NCBI GenBank assembly: GCA_965203135.1
Contig: CBDBBO010000002.1
Coordinates: forward strand, 1,010,352 to 1,074,351
DNA from: CATOSD01 sp965203135
Lineage (GTDB): Bacteria; Chloroflexota; Dehalococcoidia; Lucifugimonadales; CATOSD01
Length of the DNA: 64,000 nt
Reading direction: 5' to 3'
The notes below the pieces were generated by a model. That model had not been told where the DNA came from, made no database searches, and saw only the letters and a program-made list of their open reading frames with translations. Position 1 is the stretch's first letter. Each line of letters begins with the position of its first letter. A program made the position numbers and the translations under genes. This document shows, piece by piece, positions 24,516 to 34,485 of this stretch.

Positions 24516-26555
24516 TCAGCCAGGGTAGCTAGTAGCCGAATGTCTCCACTTGTCCAACTCCTTGCATGCCCGCTCAACGAATCCGGGGGCCGCGGTCTCA
24601 CACAGGGCTTGCAGCATTGATTTGGTGTCAGGGTCCAACGCCATGGTAGGTTTTCTTGCCGGACTCTGGCGTTCGCCTATCTCGTAGAGGAAGTAGTCGT
24701 CGAACGCCGCCGTGTGGGTCAGAAGTCGAATGCCTGCAGTTGCCGGATGACTAAGCTCGAAATCGAAGTTTAGGCCGTTTTTGAAGTAGCGGCCTAGGGT
24801 ATCTAGTACATCATTGAAGTCCAGGACGCCCGGAGGTACCCGAGAAAGACAGTCCACATAGTGGACGAACTGGGGACCGAACTCGATGACCTCAGCGATG
24901 ATGCGCAGGTGCAGAAGCTCAACGGACCAACGGAGGTGAGAGGCTTCCAAGTCTTGCGATTCCAAGACGCCAGCCCAATTCGCTACGAAGGCAGAGATTG
25001 GATCAAGGGTGACCGCGACTTCGATAACTCGCGGGAAATCGCTCAAGCTGAGCACCAATTCCTCACCGTCGGCAGTACGGAACACCGCCTTGTCAGTAGA
25101 TATCAGATACTTCGTGGCTCTCGCGGCCTGTTCGTGCGCCCTGCCCAGAGTCTCCTTGAGGTCTTCTTCGAGGCTTGGCGCTCCTCGCCGTGCGGCAGCA
25201 CTGAAGCTGCCACCCTTGGCCTCAACCACAACCAACACTTCGTCGTACAGGATCAGTCCATCCAACTCGTACTGAACAAGATTCCCATGAGCGTCAGGCA
25301 TTGAGTACTTGAGGTTTCGAAAGCTACGAGCACCAGGCAGGATCGCGGTAAGGAGACGGAGCGCCTCAGTTTCAACCGTGTCGCTCCTATGCCTCTCATA
25401 ATTCTGCCATAAGCCTGCGTCACGCAACTTCCGCTCCAAATTGGGCCTTACCGCCCATGGGAGCGCAGTGTTGAGGTGCGCAAAATAGGCATCTTCATCT
25501 AATCGAATAAGAGGTGCCAGGTATTGTGGTTCGTATCGACTGGGCCAGTTATCCGCAATGCGCTTCTGACCGAAGGGCAAGGAAAAGGAGTCTAGGAAGG
25601 CTGATGCTGCCCCCGGATCAATGTTAGCTCGGTTCGCAATAGTCGATCCGTCAACAACCATTGCTGAATGAAAGCTGTTCCATACCCTTCCAACCAAATA
25701 ATTGATTGCCCGCTCTTCTCTTGTCGTCTGAGGAAGCGCAAGAAGGAACCGACTCACGTCTTCTGGCAGGCCGACGGAGACTAGGTCATCAGTGGTGCCA
25801 TTTCTCAGAAGGTCAGGCATGAGGCGTCGTTGCCTTCGACCCTCGTCGACTAGACTCATAATTGCTTCATTGACATGATCGCGGATTGCCTTAGATGCGG
25901 CAATCGCCTCTTGCACGGTGAAGCCGTACGTCGCAGCGAGGTCAGATTCGAAGGGGTCGAAGAGAGTCCTAAGTAATTCAACGAGGTGATGCTCATATCC
26001 TGGACTACGGATGGCAATATCGTGAATCCGCGTCTTACGTGCGAGGATATCAAGCGTACCCGATGTTTTACTCGGCCTTACGCTATGGTAGAGGAGCACT
26101 TTCTTCACCAAATTGTGAAGGTCATCAACAAGCGCCTTTAGCTGTGGTCCGTCAATCCACCCAGAACCACCGACGGGACCAGGCGATTGCAATAGCAACC
26201 AAGTAGCGTACTCAAGCTCTATATCTAGATGTTTGGTCTCAGACTCTCTGTACGTCTCAGGGTCGCCGAGCTTCATCATACCGGTGAGTTGCGCAAGTAG
26301 GCTTGCGGTGGGATAGGTCGCGAGTGCAGAACTGATTCGCTCAATGTCGGCGTTTATCTCAGCAGGCACCGATTCAGCCCAGACAGCAATCCGGTCTATA
26401 GCTTTGGCTCGCTCGGTTGGGTCCGCGCTAGTCTCAAAGCGTATCCGCGGCCCATCAAGCTCCATGGCGAAGCCCAAGCCCTCGACACGCTTATACTGAG
26501 CTGCACTCGCCATTGCCTCTCGACGTTGCCTTTTCAGGCGGCTCTTTCGGCCCAT
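24516..26555 (-). CDS. Large protein with a PD-(D/E)XK nuclease-like motif, last gene of a restriction operon
   Basis: I recognise no named family for this 679-residue protein. At about residues 430-450 it has ELDGLILYDEVLVVVEAKGG, a D-x(n)-ExK arrangement (Asp, then Glu-Ala-Lys after a hydrophobic strand) typical of PD-(D/E)XK nucleases. It is followed by helices rich in charged residues, and the N-terminus is basic (GRKSRLKRQRREA). The bulk is helical and hydrophilic with no membrane segment. The gene lies 104 bases after the type IIG enzyme on the same strand, so it is probably part of that defence operon. It could be an extra nuclease or an effector. GAGGGGG is about 11 bases before the ATG. 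Confidence 0.7.
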   Translation of the reverse strand: MGRKSRLKRQRREAMASAAQYKRVEGLGFAMELDGPRIRFETSADPTERAKAIDRIAVWAESVPAEINADIERISSALATYPTASLLAQLTGMMKLGDPETYRESETKHLDIELEYATWLLLQSPGPVGGSGWIDGPQLKALVDDLHNLVKKVLLYHSVRPSKTSGTLDILARKTRIHDIAIRSPGYEHHLVELLRTLFDPFESDLAATYGFTVQEAIAASKAIRDHVNEAIMSLVDEGRRQRRLMPDLLRNGTTDDLVSVGLPEDVSRFLLALPQTTREERAINYLVGRVWNSFHSAMVVDGSTIANRANIDPGAASAFLDSFSLPFGQKRIADNWPSRYEPQYLAPLIRLDEDAYFAHLNTALPWAVRPNLERKLRDAGLWQNYERHRSDTVETEALRLLTAILPGARSFRNLKYSMPDAHGNLVQYELDGLILYDEVLVVVEAKGGSFSAAARRGAPSLEEDLKETLGRAHEQAARATKYLISTDKAVFRTADGEELVLSLSDFPRVIEVAVTLDPISAFVANWAGVLESQDLEASHLRWSVELLHLRIIAEVIEFGPQFVHYVDCLSRVPPGVLDFNDVLDTLGRYFKNGLNFDFELSHPATAGIRLLTHTAAFDDYFLYEIGERQSPARKPTMALDPDTKSMLQALCETAAPGFVERACKELDKWRHSATSYPG

Positions 26556-26659
26556 GTGGTAGTTGGCCCCCTCAAGGTCTCATTGTGCAGCTGCTTCTCC
26601 CTCCCGCTACTGGAACCAGTCCCCCGGCTCGAACCGCTCCCTTGGCAACTCATGCACTC

Positions 26660-29600
26660 TCAATATGGAGACGGCACTGCGCGAATCACTTCCATATCGT
26701 CTGCACTCAGATCAAAGAAGGCGGATATGTGTCCTTCTATCTGTTCCCGCAACACATTGGCATGGCGTTGCCTCACCACACGTTGTTGAGGCGTGCGAGA
26801 AGCGTTAACCGCGTCAATCGCATCGATGAGCTGAGCTACAATACTTTCAACAACTCTCAAGTCGGGTTCGGAAGGGACCGGAACAGGCAGGTCCTCGATG
26901 AATTGCTTGCCATGCGAATAATATCCCCCTCGGAAAACGCTCGTATTGCCTCTTACCATCGCCTCGCTCAGGGGATGGTGGAGGACAGCCAAGAGGTAAT
27001 AGTTGGAGAGGGGCGCGTCTGGACGAGCACGAACCATATAGTATGGGCCGTTGCCACCACCGGTGACTATGATGTTGGTATCGTCGTATGAGTATCGCGC
27101 CTCAAGCGATAGAATGGGCAGTATGATCTTTGGACCATCAAACTTAGTAAGGCTTTGAGACCTTCCAAACTGGTACCACTGCCGTTCGGCTGCCCACCCA
27201 CCAGTGATATTGCGCTGCTCCAACTCCGCACGGCGGGCGTTAAGGTACTCCCAGCAAACAGGGAAGCGGTTGGCTAAATCGTCTGGTTGAATTAGCCTAG
27301 CTCGCAGCCCATGATTAGTTGGCAGCACCTCGTATGGGAATATCATCCAAGTGTTGGCCTTGGGGCGGGCATAAGGAGAGAGAGTAACGTCAAGCAAGCA
27401 GGGGCGGAGAATACCACGCTCAATTGGCCAATCTTCTTCATTCCATCTCAGAGTTACGGTTTCGGCATCCTCAGCGACCGATTGGAAGATGTAGATGGAG
27501 TCTGCACTTGTTTGGACGCCGACAAAAATCTCTGCTAAATCGCTTAGACGACTTGGGGACGTCTGCCGAATCCGCGAGAATAGTGCGCGTGTCTCCTCGT
27601 CAACAAACTGCCAAGGCTCCTCGCTCAGATCATCTGTGGGAATTTCGGTGACGGCACCTCTCTGTCCATATCGCCACTCTTCCAATGGACCTGCAACTTC
27701 AAAATTAACACGATCTCTTCCGCCTTTATCAAATACGAGAATGCTGGTGTAATTGGCGGTCCCCGCGCCAAAGACTTGCTTCGCTCCGAAATGCACAATC
27801 TCTTCAAGGGCCTGCTCTTGGGCTATCAAACGACGAAGGGTCTGCCCTGACCGGATAGTCATGAATTTGTGGGGCACTATAAAGCCCAGTCGCCCAGAGG
27901 GCCTCAATAGGCCCAGTGCCCGCTCTACGAAAAGGGCATATTTATCGAAGTTGTCTTGGTGTCCCGTTAGGAATGGCGATGCAGGATTTTGATAGAACGC
28001 CACTTCTTCGGGAGAATAGGTTGCCATGTTTTGGATGCGGACATAAGGCGGATTGCCCAAAATGATGTCGAAACCTTCACGGCCTATCTCATCTGGGAAC
28101 TCCTGTGCCCAAGTAAGAGGATTGACTCTGGGAACAAGCTCGCCCGGCATAGTTCCAAGAGCCGCGGTCCACTCCTCGTAGCTAACAAGGCTGTTGCCCG
28201 CGAGGATCGTCTCTTCCAATGGAGGTAACGCCGGTTCACCATGTGTCTCGACGTACTCTTGCAACCCTTCTGCGGTTTCGTCTTCAATGAGCTTAAGTAA
28301 CAGGCTGAAGCGCGTGACCTCAACTGCATTGGCATCGATGTCAACGCCGCGAATATGCTCAAGGAGAATCCTACGCCTCTCTTGAAGGGTCAACCGCCAC
28401 TGCCCGCCTGCAACCTCGTAAATCCTGTGTCCAACATGGACCGAGGACTCCTCCGACAGATATGATGACAAGTGATGCTCCAGGAGAGCCTCGTATGCGG
28501 ACAAGAGGAATGTCCCTGAACCGCAACAAACATCTGCGACAGTGAAACCCTTCAAGTCGGACGGGGTCCTGCCGGTTATTGAAGGAATCAGGGTTCGCTC
28601 CACTATTGAATCGACAACGTACTGCGGTGTAGGTATTACACCTCCACTCTCACGAACTTCGGGCTTGCTTACGATTTCGATGGCACCTCCATTTAGGTCA
28701 ATGACCTCCCCTAGAAATTGTTCATAGATCTGGCCCAACACCTCGGTTTCCACTACCGAGAAGGTATACGGACTTTGCGGATAGTAGAGTTCAGAAATGA
28801 TGCCTTGAAGAGTTAGGTCGCTTATTCGAACTCCAAGCCGCTTATCCTCCAACAGACGGAAGATCCCAGAGTCATAGAAGGCGTCCGCGCGTCTCAATTC
28901 GCCCATCAAGGCGTTGAAAGTGTCTCCAGCATCAAGATTCCTCAGCGTCTCATATTTCTCGATGTCACGGTCCTCGCATATACGAAGAAAGACAATGCGA
29001 GACAAGAAAAGCTGGACTACGTACGTCAACTCTTCAGAAGTAAGGCCCGGACAGTTCTCATGAATGTCCGCGGCCAGACGTCGCCGCCAGTTCTGTACCT
29101 GGCGAAGAAAGAAATCGTCGAATTGCTCTGCCCCACGCCTTGTAACACCGACGGCAAATTTCCGGTCAAATTCGCCAGAATACACTGTATCTCGGGCCAA
29201 CGTCTCCCAAAGGTCATCAAAGTGGTCTGGGAACTGATCGTAGGTCAACACCCATAGGCGCGCGACATGGGCTTCGTCGGTTTCCGCCGGAACTGGCAAG
29301 CAATCATAGACAGCAAGCTGGTGAAAATTGGTCAAGACGCAAATCGGGAGGCTCGCCGAATAACCGTAACGACGCACCTGGAACGCGGAGGGGCGGTCAC
29401 GGTCGATCCTGACGCTGGGTTTTTTGGCTTCGACAAACAGCGTCCTTTGGCGGGCAAGACGGAGCTCGTAGTCAGGCCTCTTCGAGAACTTCTCTTCACC
29501 AACCTCGACGGTCGCCTCCTCGATAACTTCTCTCAGACGAAGCGGTTGCCCCTGGGTGTTGTGAACGTCCCATCCCAAGGCTTCCAGAAGGGGTGAAATA

Positions 29601-29725
29601 AAGTCTGTGCGCGCTTGCGTTTCGTTGTAAGTGGCACCGAGGTAGTCCGCCTCGTTCAGCCGAAACCTGGCAACAAGGTCCGCAATTCTAGCCAGAGCAG
29701 TTGCCTTGTCCGCTCGCGCGGTCAT
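26660..29725 (-). CDS. Type IIG restriction-modification enzyme (Eco57I-like, endonuclease-methylase fusion)
   Basis: The 1021-residue protein joins an endonuclease and an N6-adenine methyltransferase. Near residue 80-100, PDYELRLARQRTLFVEAKKP gives the D-(x)n-ExK nuclease motif. Methyltransferase motif I is VADVCCGSGTFLL (about 395), and motif IV is GNPPYVR (about 558). A target-recognition region fills the C-terminal third (GEIFVGVQTSADSIYIF-like start). Length matches Eco57I (about 1000 residues), and like Eco57I it has a separate methyltransferase gene next to it. Its ATG overlaps the stop of that gene as ATGA. The locus is less GC-rich than the chromosome on either side, a sign of transfer. 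Confidence 0.88.
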   Translation of the reverse strand: MTARADKATALARIADLVARFRLNEADYLGATYNETQARTDFISPLLEALGWDVHNTQGQPLRLREVIEEATVEVGEEKFSKRPDYELRLARQRTLFVEAKKPSVRIDRDRPSAFQVRRYGYSASLPICVLTNFHQLAVYDCLPVPAETDEAHVARLWVLTYDQFPDHFDDLWETLARDTVYSGEFDRKFAVGVTRRGAEQFDDFFLRQVQNWRRRLAADIHENCPGLTSEELTYVVQLFLSRIVFLRICEDRDIEKYETLRNLDAGDTFNALMGELRRADAFYDSGIFRLLEDKRLGVRISDLTLQGIISELYYPQSPYTFSVVETEVLGQIYEQFLGEVIDLNGGAIEIVSKPEVRESGGVIPTPQYVVDSIVERTLIPSITGRTPSDLKGFTVADVCCGSGTFLLSAYEALLEHHLSSYLSEESSVHVGHRIYEVAGGQWRLTLQERRRILLEHIRGVDIDANAVEVTRFSLLLKLIEDETAEGLQEYVETHGEPALPPLEETILAGNSLVSYEEWTAALGTMPGELVPRVNPLTWAQEFPDEIGREGFDIILGNPPYVRIQNMATYSPEEVAFYQNPASPFLTGHQDNFDKYALFVERALGLLRPSGRLGFIVPHKFMTIRSGQTLRRLIAQEQALEEIVHFGAKQVFGAGTANYTSILVFDKGGRDRVNFEVAGPLEEWRYGQRGAVTEIPTDDLSEEPWQFVDEETRALFSRIRQTSPSRLSDLAEIFVGVQTSADSIYIFQSVAEDAETVTLRWNEEDWPIERGILRPCLLDVTLSPYARPKANTWMIFPYEVLPTNHGLRARLIQPDDLANRFPVCWEYLNARRAELEQRNITGGWAAERQWYQFGRSQSLTKFDGPKIILPILSLEARYSYDDTNIIVTGGGNGPYYMVRARPDAPLSNYYLLAVLHHPLSEAMVRGNTSVFRGGYYSHGKQFIEDLPVPVPSEPDLRVVESIVAQLIDAIDAVNASRTPQQRVVRQRHANVLREQIEGHISAFFDLSADDMEVIRAVPSPY

Positions 29726-31539
29726 CTTCTGCCTCCTGCTGCCACAGGGCGCCGACGGCGACGGGCGTTGCGTCGGTTACGCATCTTAAGCCATATCTTC
29801 CGGAGTAGAAGACAGTCCCCTTTAGACAAACCAAGCGAATCCATCAACACTAGCCGGGAATTCTCTTCTAGGAGGTCGTCTAGTCTGTCAGACCGGATTA
29901 GGCTGTCGCACTCATCTATGGATAAACTCCGGCCTAGGCGCCCCGGGATAAGCAGCCGCTCGGCTTCTGTGGGTTCCAATTCGAGTACACCACCTCCGTA
30001 ACTGCGTCCCTCGATCTCGGCTGAAGCTGCCGTGAGGTAAGTATAAGTGTTAGTGACCACTCGTTCAGGCTGAACCTCGCAACGCAGGCGATGGATAGTG
30101 TCGGTGGATGTCGCATTAGCGTTATTGAGTACTGCGCGGGGGAAATCGTAAATCTGACGAAAGAGGAATCCATCAGGTTGCCAGACGGATGGAACGGCAT
30201 ACCAAGGCGACCGGATTGAACACTTGTAGCCTTCGTGTACGCCCTGCTCTTCACCCATTTCGATATAGCGACTGAGAGGTTCCTTAAGCGATTCGCCGTT
30301 GAGCGGAGAGAGGTGAAGAAGGTGTACACGGTTTCCGGCATCCGATAGAGACCGCCAATCGTCAGGGCTCAAGAGTGCTCCGCGGAGTTGTACCGAGCGA
30401 GACACAAGAGGGATAGCATATTCCTCCAATTCCAACTCAAGTAGGTCCTTGCCATTGAGTACGAAGAAGGAGTTCCTGCCGGTCACAACGCCAACGTCCA
30501 CGCTGGCGTAAGTAGACAGCGTGGTAACCTCTGGCATTTCGCGCAATTCACGCATTAAGGCGATCTCACTACTTGTCAGAAGATACTTGAGCCACTTTTC
30601 ACTATCGTGACGAATGGTCTTGGGAGCAGCCTTAGCAAGGACGACATCGGGAGAGCGTCCAATGATTTCACCCACTGTACGTGTTTCTGTCATCGTGACT
30701 CGACAGTTGTTGTCAGCTGATGGAACTGGAATAGCGCCATCTGCTAGAAGGAGAACAACTTCTTGCTCAGCATAGTCAAAAAACAACTCGTTGCAGGCGA
30801 TGATGTCTATTCTAGAGAAGCGGTCAGTAAGAAAGGAACGGAGTTGAGCTGCATATGACACCTGTAGAAGTTCGGCTGGCAACACAAGAGCCAGTCGGCC
30901 CCCTACACGGAGACTAGCAGTAGCGGCAACTACAAAAGGAACCCAAATGTTGGTGAGGCGGTTCGGTTTGAGGCCAAGTTCTGCCATGATGTTCATGGCA
31001 CGGGAACGGTATGGCTCTGGGAAGTTTTGATAGCGTATAAAGGGTGGGTTGCCGATCACTGCGTCGAAGGCTCGCCCTTTTGACCGTTGCCACGAGTGGA
31101 AGAAGTCGCCTGTCTGAACAACGTCACTTACTCCCGAGCCAATCCTGGTGCGCAGGCGCTGCCGAGCGACCTCCGCTTCTTCCGGGACTATTTCTACCCC
31201 CGTTAGATTCTTTGACTGGCGGACGGGCGAACACGCCCCTAACGCGGCGAATCGATCGAGAGCTGCGCTAAGGAATACCCCATCGCCGCAACTAGGTTCA
31301 AGAACTTGATCCGCTAGGTGACGAATCGCCCATTCACAGAGCCACCTGGCGACTTCCGGGGACGTATAATAGCCACCCCTGAGCTTCACAGCATCCTGGC
31401 TCTCGAAGCGGCCGAGTCGCCCGTCTTGGATTGCGTGTTCGTCAGTCACACTTGAACCTTTGGCCATAAGTGGGTCTGAGCATATCCAGGTTGGCCCACG
31501 GGGAAATTCGCAATCCCCGAAAGGGAGCAGATGTTTCAA
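29722..31539 (-). CDS. N6-adenine DNA methyltransferase (companion of the type IIG enzyme)
   Basis: The 605-residue protein shows GGYYTSPEVARWLCEWAI, then motif I in LEPSCGDGVFLSAAL (about residue 80) and motif IV in VIGNPPFIRYQ (about 161), the D/N-PPF/Y catalytic loop of Eco57I-class enzymes. The C-terminal half (from about 300) should be the target-recognition domain. It would protect the host DNA at the site cut by the adjoining type IIG enzyme. The start is uncertain: a TTG at 31539 precedes 24 residues of weak character before an ATG at 31467; neither has a clear ribosome site. An HTH gene ends 11 bases upstream. Confidence 0.88.
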   Translation of the reverse strand: MKHLLPFGDCEFPRGPTWICSDPLMAKGSSVTDEHAIQDGRLGRFESQDAVKLRGGYYTSPEVARWLCEWAIRHLADQVLEPSCGDGVFLSAALDRFAALGACSPVRQSKNLTGVEIVPEEAEVARQRLRTRIGSGVSDVVQTGDFFHSWQRSKGRAFDAVIGNPPFIRYQNFPEPYRSRAMNIMAELGLKPNRLTNIWVPFVVAATASLRVGGRLALVLPAELLQVSYAAQLRSFLTDRFSRIDIIACNELFFDYAEQEVVLLLADGAIPVPSADNNCRVTMTETRTVGEIIGRSPDVVLAKAAPKTIRHDSEKWLKYLLTSSEIALMRELREMPEVTTLSTYASVDVGVVTGRNSFFVLNGKDLLELELEEYAIPLVSRSVQLRGALLSPDDWRSLSDAGNRVHLLHLSPLNGESLKEPLSRYIEMGEEQGVHEGYKCSIRSPWYAVPSVWQPDGFLFRQIYDFPRAVLNNANATSTDTIHRLRCEVQPERVVTNTYTYLTAASAEIEGRSYGGGVLELEPTEAERLLIPGRLGRSLSIDECDSLIRSDRLDDLLEENSRLVLMDSLGLSKGDCLLLRKIWLKMRNRRNARRRRRPVAAGGRR

Positions 31540-31550
31540 TCAGGGCCATC

Positions 31551-31751
31551 TTAGAGCATCCGCCGTATCTTGCCGGTCTTGGGATCGTAGCTATTGGCGA
31601 AGACTACAAGGACATTGTGTTGGATAAACCACTGAGTTCCCCTTCGCAGGGCCGTCAGCCGCTTTGACCGAATGTTTCGACGAACAGTCTCCTCACTTAC
31701 ATTGAGATAAGACGCCGCCTGAGGTACAGTAAGCTCGTTGGGCATATTCAT
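31551..31751 (-). CDS. Helix-turn-helix (excisionase/MerR-type) DNA-binding protein
   Basis: The 66-residue product reads NELTVPQAASYLNVSEETVR then RNIRSKRLTALRRGTQWFI, the HTH_17/excisionase-like fold with a short wing. It is the first gene of the restriction operon and could act as its controller (C-protein-like role) or as an excisionase. The ATG at 31751 has GAGG eight bases upstream; a GTG at 31796 would add 15 residues. The short palindrome GTGATATTCAC lies just upstream and could be its operator. Confidence 0.75.
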   Translation of the reverse strand: MNMPNELTVPQAASYLNVSEETVRRNIRSKRLTALRRGTQWFIQHNVLVVFANSYDPKTGKIRRML

Positions 31752-32226
31752 GGCCAGATCCTCAAAGGAGTGAATATCACTGCTGTAGTGTACCACACCA
31801 GTCTCGTATCGGCTCGCCCTTCCTGGGTATCCGGTGGCCGACGCGCGGCTTGGTGAAGATGTAGGCGGGGTTGGCGTCGTCGTAGGTAGTGTTCAGAGTC
31901 CTCCAAGGCGGCAAGTCCTACCGGGTGTGGGGCGCTCCCAGAACTACGACGGCAGGGGGCCAGCGGGTGCACAGATGGATGCCGCTTGAGTAGCGGACCG
32001 GGCGACGATGGTCGATTCCACTCCCGTGGTGACATACCGACCGCTGGGACCGCGCACTCCTGACCTTCGGGGAGACGGTGGTCGACAAATCATCTAATCC
32101 CATAACGGCGGGGAAGTCCAGGAAAGCGCCCCGCAGTGACCGGAGCAAGGGAGACTCAGATTGTGCATCCTAAACGCTGCCATCTGAGGGATGCCCGCAC
32201 CACCCTTCTCTTGCTACGCCGGACAT
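31752..32226. other. Intergenic region between the restriction operon and the element
   Basis: Apart from the response-regulator relic and the HTH-gene promoter region, I see no gene in these bases. The composition is GC-rich again, unlike the restriction operon. Confidence 0.5.
31826..31881 (-). pseudogene. Relic of an OmpR-type response-regulator C-terminus
   Basis: In one minus-strand frame this stretch reads DDANPAYIFTKPRVGHRIPR, which matches the end of the winged-helix domain in the genes at 40.5 kb (DDAANPTCIFTERRVGYRMP) and 51.3 kb (DDAGNPSYIFTRRRVGYWME). Nothing upstream continues the domain. The remnant is closest to the 40.5-kb gene, and both have the same orientation, so they bracket the integrative-element region. 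Confidence 0.65.
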
Positions 32227-33921
32227 ATGATTTTGTCAGACCAACAGTTGCTCGACGCACTCAGCCGGATGCCGTTCATCGACTCGGCGGAGCTGGCGGG
32301 CGTCCTGGGCGAGCCGCACTCGACCGTGCACCGCGCCCTGACCGGCCTGCTGTCGGTCGGCATCGTGGGGCGTGTGAGCCACGGCACGGCCCACCTGCCG
32401 TCGAGCCAGAGGTACTTCCTGACGGGCAAGGGCGTCCGCGAAGCCGCCCAGGTCTTCGGCTTCGACACCGCATCGGACTACGTGCGGGCCTACCCCATCT
32501 CCAGGGAGTGGCTGACGCTGCTCATCCGCAGGATGGACGCAGTTGCCGCGGTCTACCGCATGGCCGCTGCCCTCTCACCCGGCATCGACGGGCTACGGAC
32601 CAACGTGGAGTTCCACCGCAGGGGGCGCTTCGACGCCACGATCACCCGCCACGACGGTCGCAGCTTCGGCGTGGTGCGCCAGGGGCTGGCCCTGCGGCGC
32701 CGGTCTCTCTACGACCGGCTGAGGGCCATAGCGGAGTACGACTATACCCGCCGCCCCGACACGGTTCTGGTCCTTGTGCCCAGCGTGTGGGAGGAGAGGC
32801 TGACGGCGCGGTTCTGCGACGAGCGGAACATCCGGGACTGCTACGTCGCCGTGGAGTCCAGGGACGCGCTGGAGGGAGACCTTCGCCACTGGCGGTACAC
32901 CGGCTGGGAGATCCGCAGCCGCTTCTTCTCGCTGGAGGGCGTCGTCTCCCGCACCAGCCCCGGTGAAGAGTCTAGCGCCCAGTCGCCGGAGAGGAAGCGG
33001 GCGTCGCTGCCCGACCCTGAGCGCATGGCGCAGGCTGCGCCGGCCTTCGGTCTCAGCCCCTCGGAGAAGCGGACGCTGGACCTCATCAGCGACCAGCCGA
33101 TGATCCCCCGCGAGCACTTGGCCACCTGGCTCGGCGTCTCCGAGGGAAGGGTCAGTCAGATGACCCACAGCCTCGTGAAGACCTGGGGGTTGGTGGAGCG
33201 CAGGGGACAACGTGGCGACGTTCGCTACACCCTGTCCGCCGAGGGCATACGCTACGTCACCCACCGGGACCGGGCAGAGCTGCCCACCACGCGGGGCATC
33301 TGGAGCACGGAACTCACGACCGACAACGAGGGACGGCCCCGACACATGGGCCACCGCATCGAGACATGGGCGAGGCAGACGAGGCATGCCGACGGCATCA
33401 CCTGGTTCCTCTCGAAGCTGGAGGCGGAGACACGCGCCGACCCCAACAGCGAGTTGGTGTGGTCCGTCCCCACCGCCAGGTCCGACCGGGCCTACAACTG
33501 GGGGGATTCCGCCATCGCCCCCGACGCCGTTGGGCACCTGGTGGCCCGGGGCCTCCACGTGCCCTTCTATTTCGAGCACGAGCTGCGCGCCCGCTACCCC
33601 AGGGGAGTCATGGCCCGACTGAGACCATACGAGAGGTACTACTGGTCGCCGGAGCATGAACAGGATCAGCCGCCGTACCCCTACACCCTGTTCGTCGTTG
33701 ACACCGAGGAGGTGGAGGAGACCTACGTGCACACCGCAGTCCCCATTTCCCAAATGTCCCTGCCCGTCCTCGTGTCCTGCATCCCCATCCTGTCAGTCAC
33801 CGGAATACTTGGCCCGTCATGGCGTCCACTGTGGAAGCAGCAGTCCCCGAGACTCACGCTGTCCGGGCTGAGCGCCTACCGATGGGATTCCCTGTACCAC
33901 GTGATGCGCCCTGTCCTGTAG
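32227..33921 (+). CDS. Replication-relaxation-like protein with two winged-helix domains
   Basis: The 564-residue protein starts with a winged helix (LSDQQLLDALSRMPFIDSAE to RYFLTGKGVREAAQVFGFD, residues 1-75). A catalytic-looking alpha/beta region follows, with RFDATITRHDGRSFGVVRQG and DTVLVLVPSVWEERLTARF. A second winged helix lies at about 275-345 (LSPSEKRTLDLISDQPMIPR then SEGRVSQMTHSLVKTWGLVE). The pattern is that of replication-relaxation family proteins, found on plasmids and integrative elements. The C-terminal 200 residues are not recognised. ATG 32227 is preferred over 32191. It sits just before a 560-base non-coding region that may be an origin. Confidence 0.65.
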   Translation: MILSDQQLLDALSRMPFIDSAELAGVLGEPHSTVHRALTGLLSVGIVGRVSHGTAHLPSSQRYFLTGKGVREAAQVFGFDTASDYVRAYPISREWLTLLIRRMDAVAAVYRMAAALSPGIDGLRTNVEFHRRGRFDATITRHDGRSFGVVRQGLALRRRSLYDRLRAIAEYDYTRRPDTVLVLVPSVWEERLTARFCDERNIRDCYVAVESRDALEGDLRHWRYTGWEIRSRFFSLEGVVSRTSPGEESSAQSPERKRASLPDPERMAQAAPAFGLSPSEKRTLDLISDQPMIPREHLATWLGVSEGRVSQMTHSLVKTWGLVERRGQRGDVRYTLSAEGIRYVTHRDRAELPTTRGIWSTELTTDNEGRPRHMGHRIETWARQTRHADGITWFLSKLEAETRADPNSELVWSVPTARSDRAYNWGDSAIAPDAVGHLVARGLHVPFYFEHELRARYPRGVMARLRPYERYYWSPEHEQDQPPYPYTLFVVDTEEVEETYVHTAVPISQMSLPVLVSCIPILSVTGILGPSWRPLWKQQSPRLTLSGLSAYRWDSLYHVMRPVL

Positions 33922-34485
33922 GGTCCTGTAGCGGGTGACACATAGATAGCGATGACACATCGCTACCTGCCCTCCATGCCGTCTGGGGGGTACAAAACGG
34001 GGCAACCGGCCCGATTTCGAGGGGCATCCGGGGGCCATTTCACCCCTGTTTCAGCTACGAAACGGGGCTGACGCACCGGTTGACCGGTCAGGGTACAAAA
34101 TGAGAAGACATGCTAAAATAAATCACCGGCCCGATGACCACCGGATTGCACTCTTGCACCCCTGACGTGTCATCCTGTAGAGGCGAGCCAGCTACGGATG
34201 GACCCGTCCGACGGCTCCGGCGAGTCGATTCGGGGAGAATCCGGCCCGTCGGAGGCAGAGGCGGCCCCGTTTGGCCCATCGGTTTGGCGCAAAACGACGT
34301 GGGGGTGGGCGACACGGTTTTGGAGCGTGGGGGAGACGTGGACATCCTGGGCCAACTCAGCTATGAAAACATGCCGATTTCGGGGGTGCATCGGACAGTT
34401 GCAGTGAACACTTTGACGAAAGGGCCGGTTCCGGTAAAACGGGCGATGAAATGACAAAACGGGCCACCCCCTGTAGAGGACGAAA
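33922..34485. promoter_or_regulatory. 560-bp non-coding region with iteron-like words, candidate element origin
   Basis: The word AAACGGG(G)C occurs four times: 33995-34003, 34060-34068, 34437-34444 and 34457-34464; the last pair is 20 bp apart. A longer block containing CCGATTTCG followed by GGGG and GCATC recurs at about 34011 and 34374. ACCGGTTGACCGGT at about 34075 holds two copies of the palindrome ACCGGT. An extended -10 (TG-C-TAAAAT) lies at 34111-34119. No convincing gene is present. Confidence 0.4.

Noticed and set aside
34134..34454. A 106-codon rightward frame in the non-coding region of the element
   Set aside because: It begins near a -10-like sequence but has no ribosome site, spans the repeat words and lacks a globular pattern; kept as part of the candidate origin.
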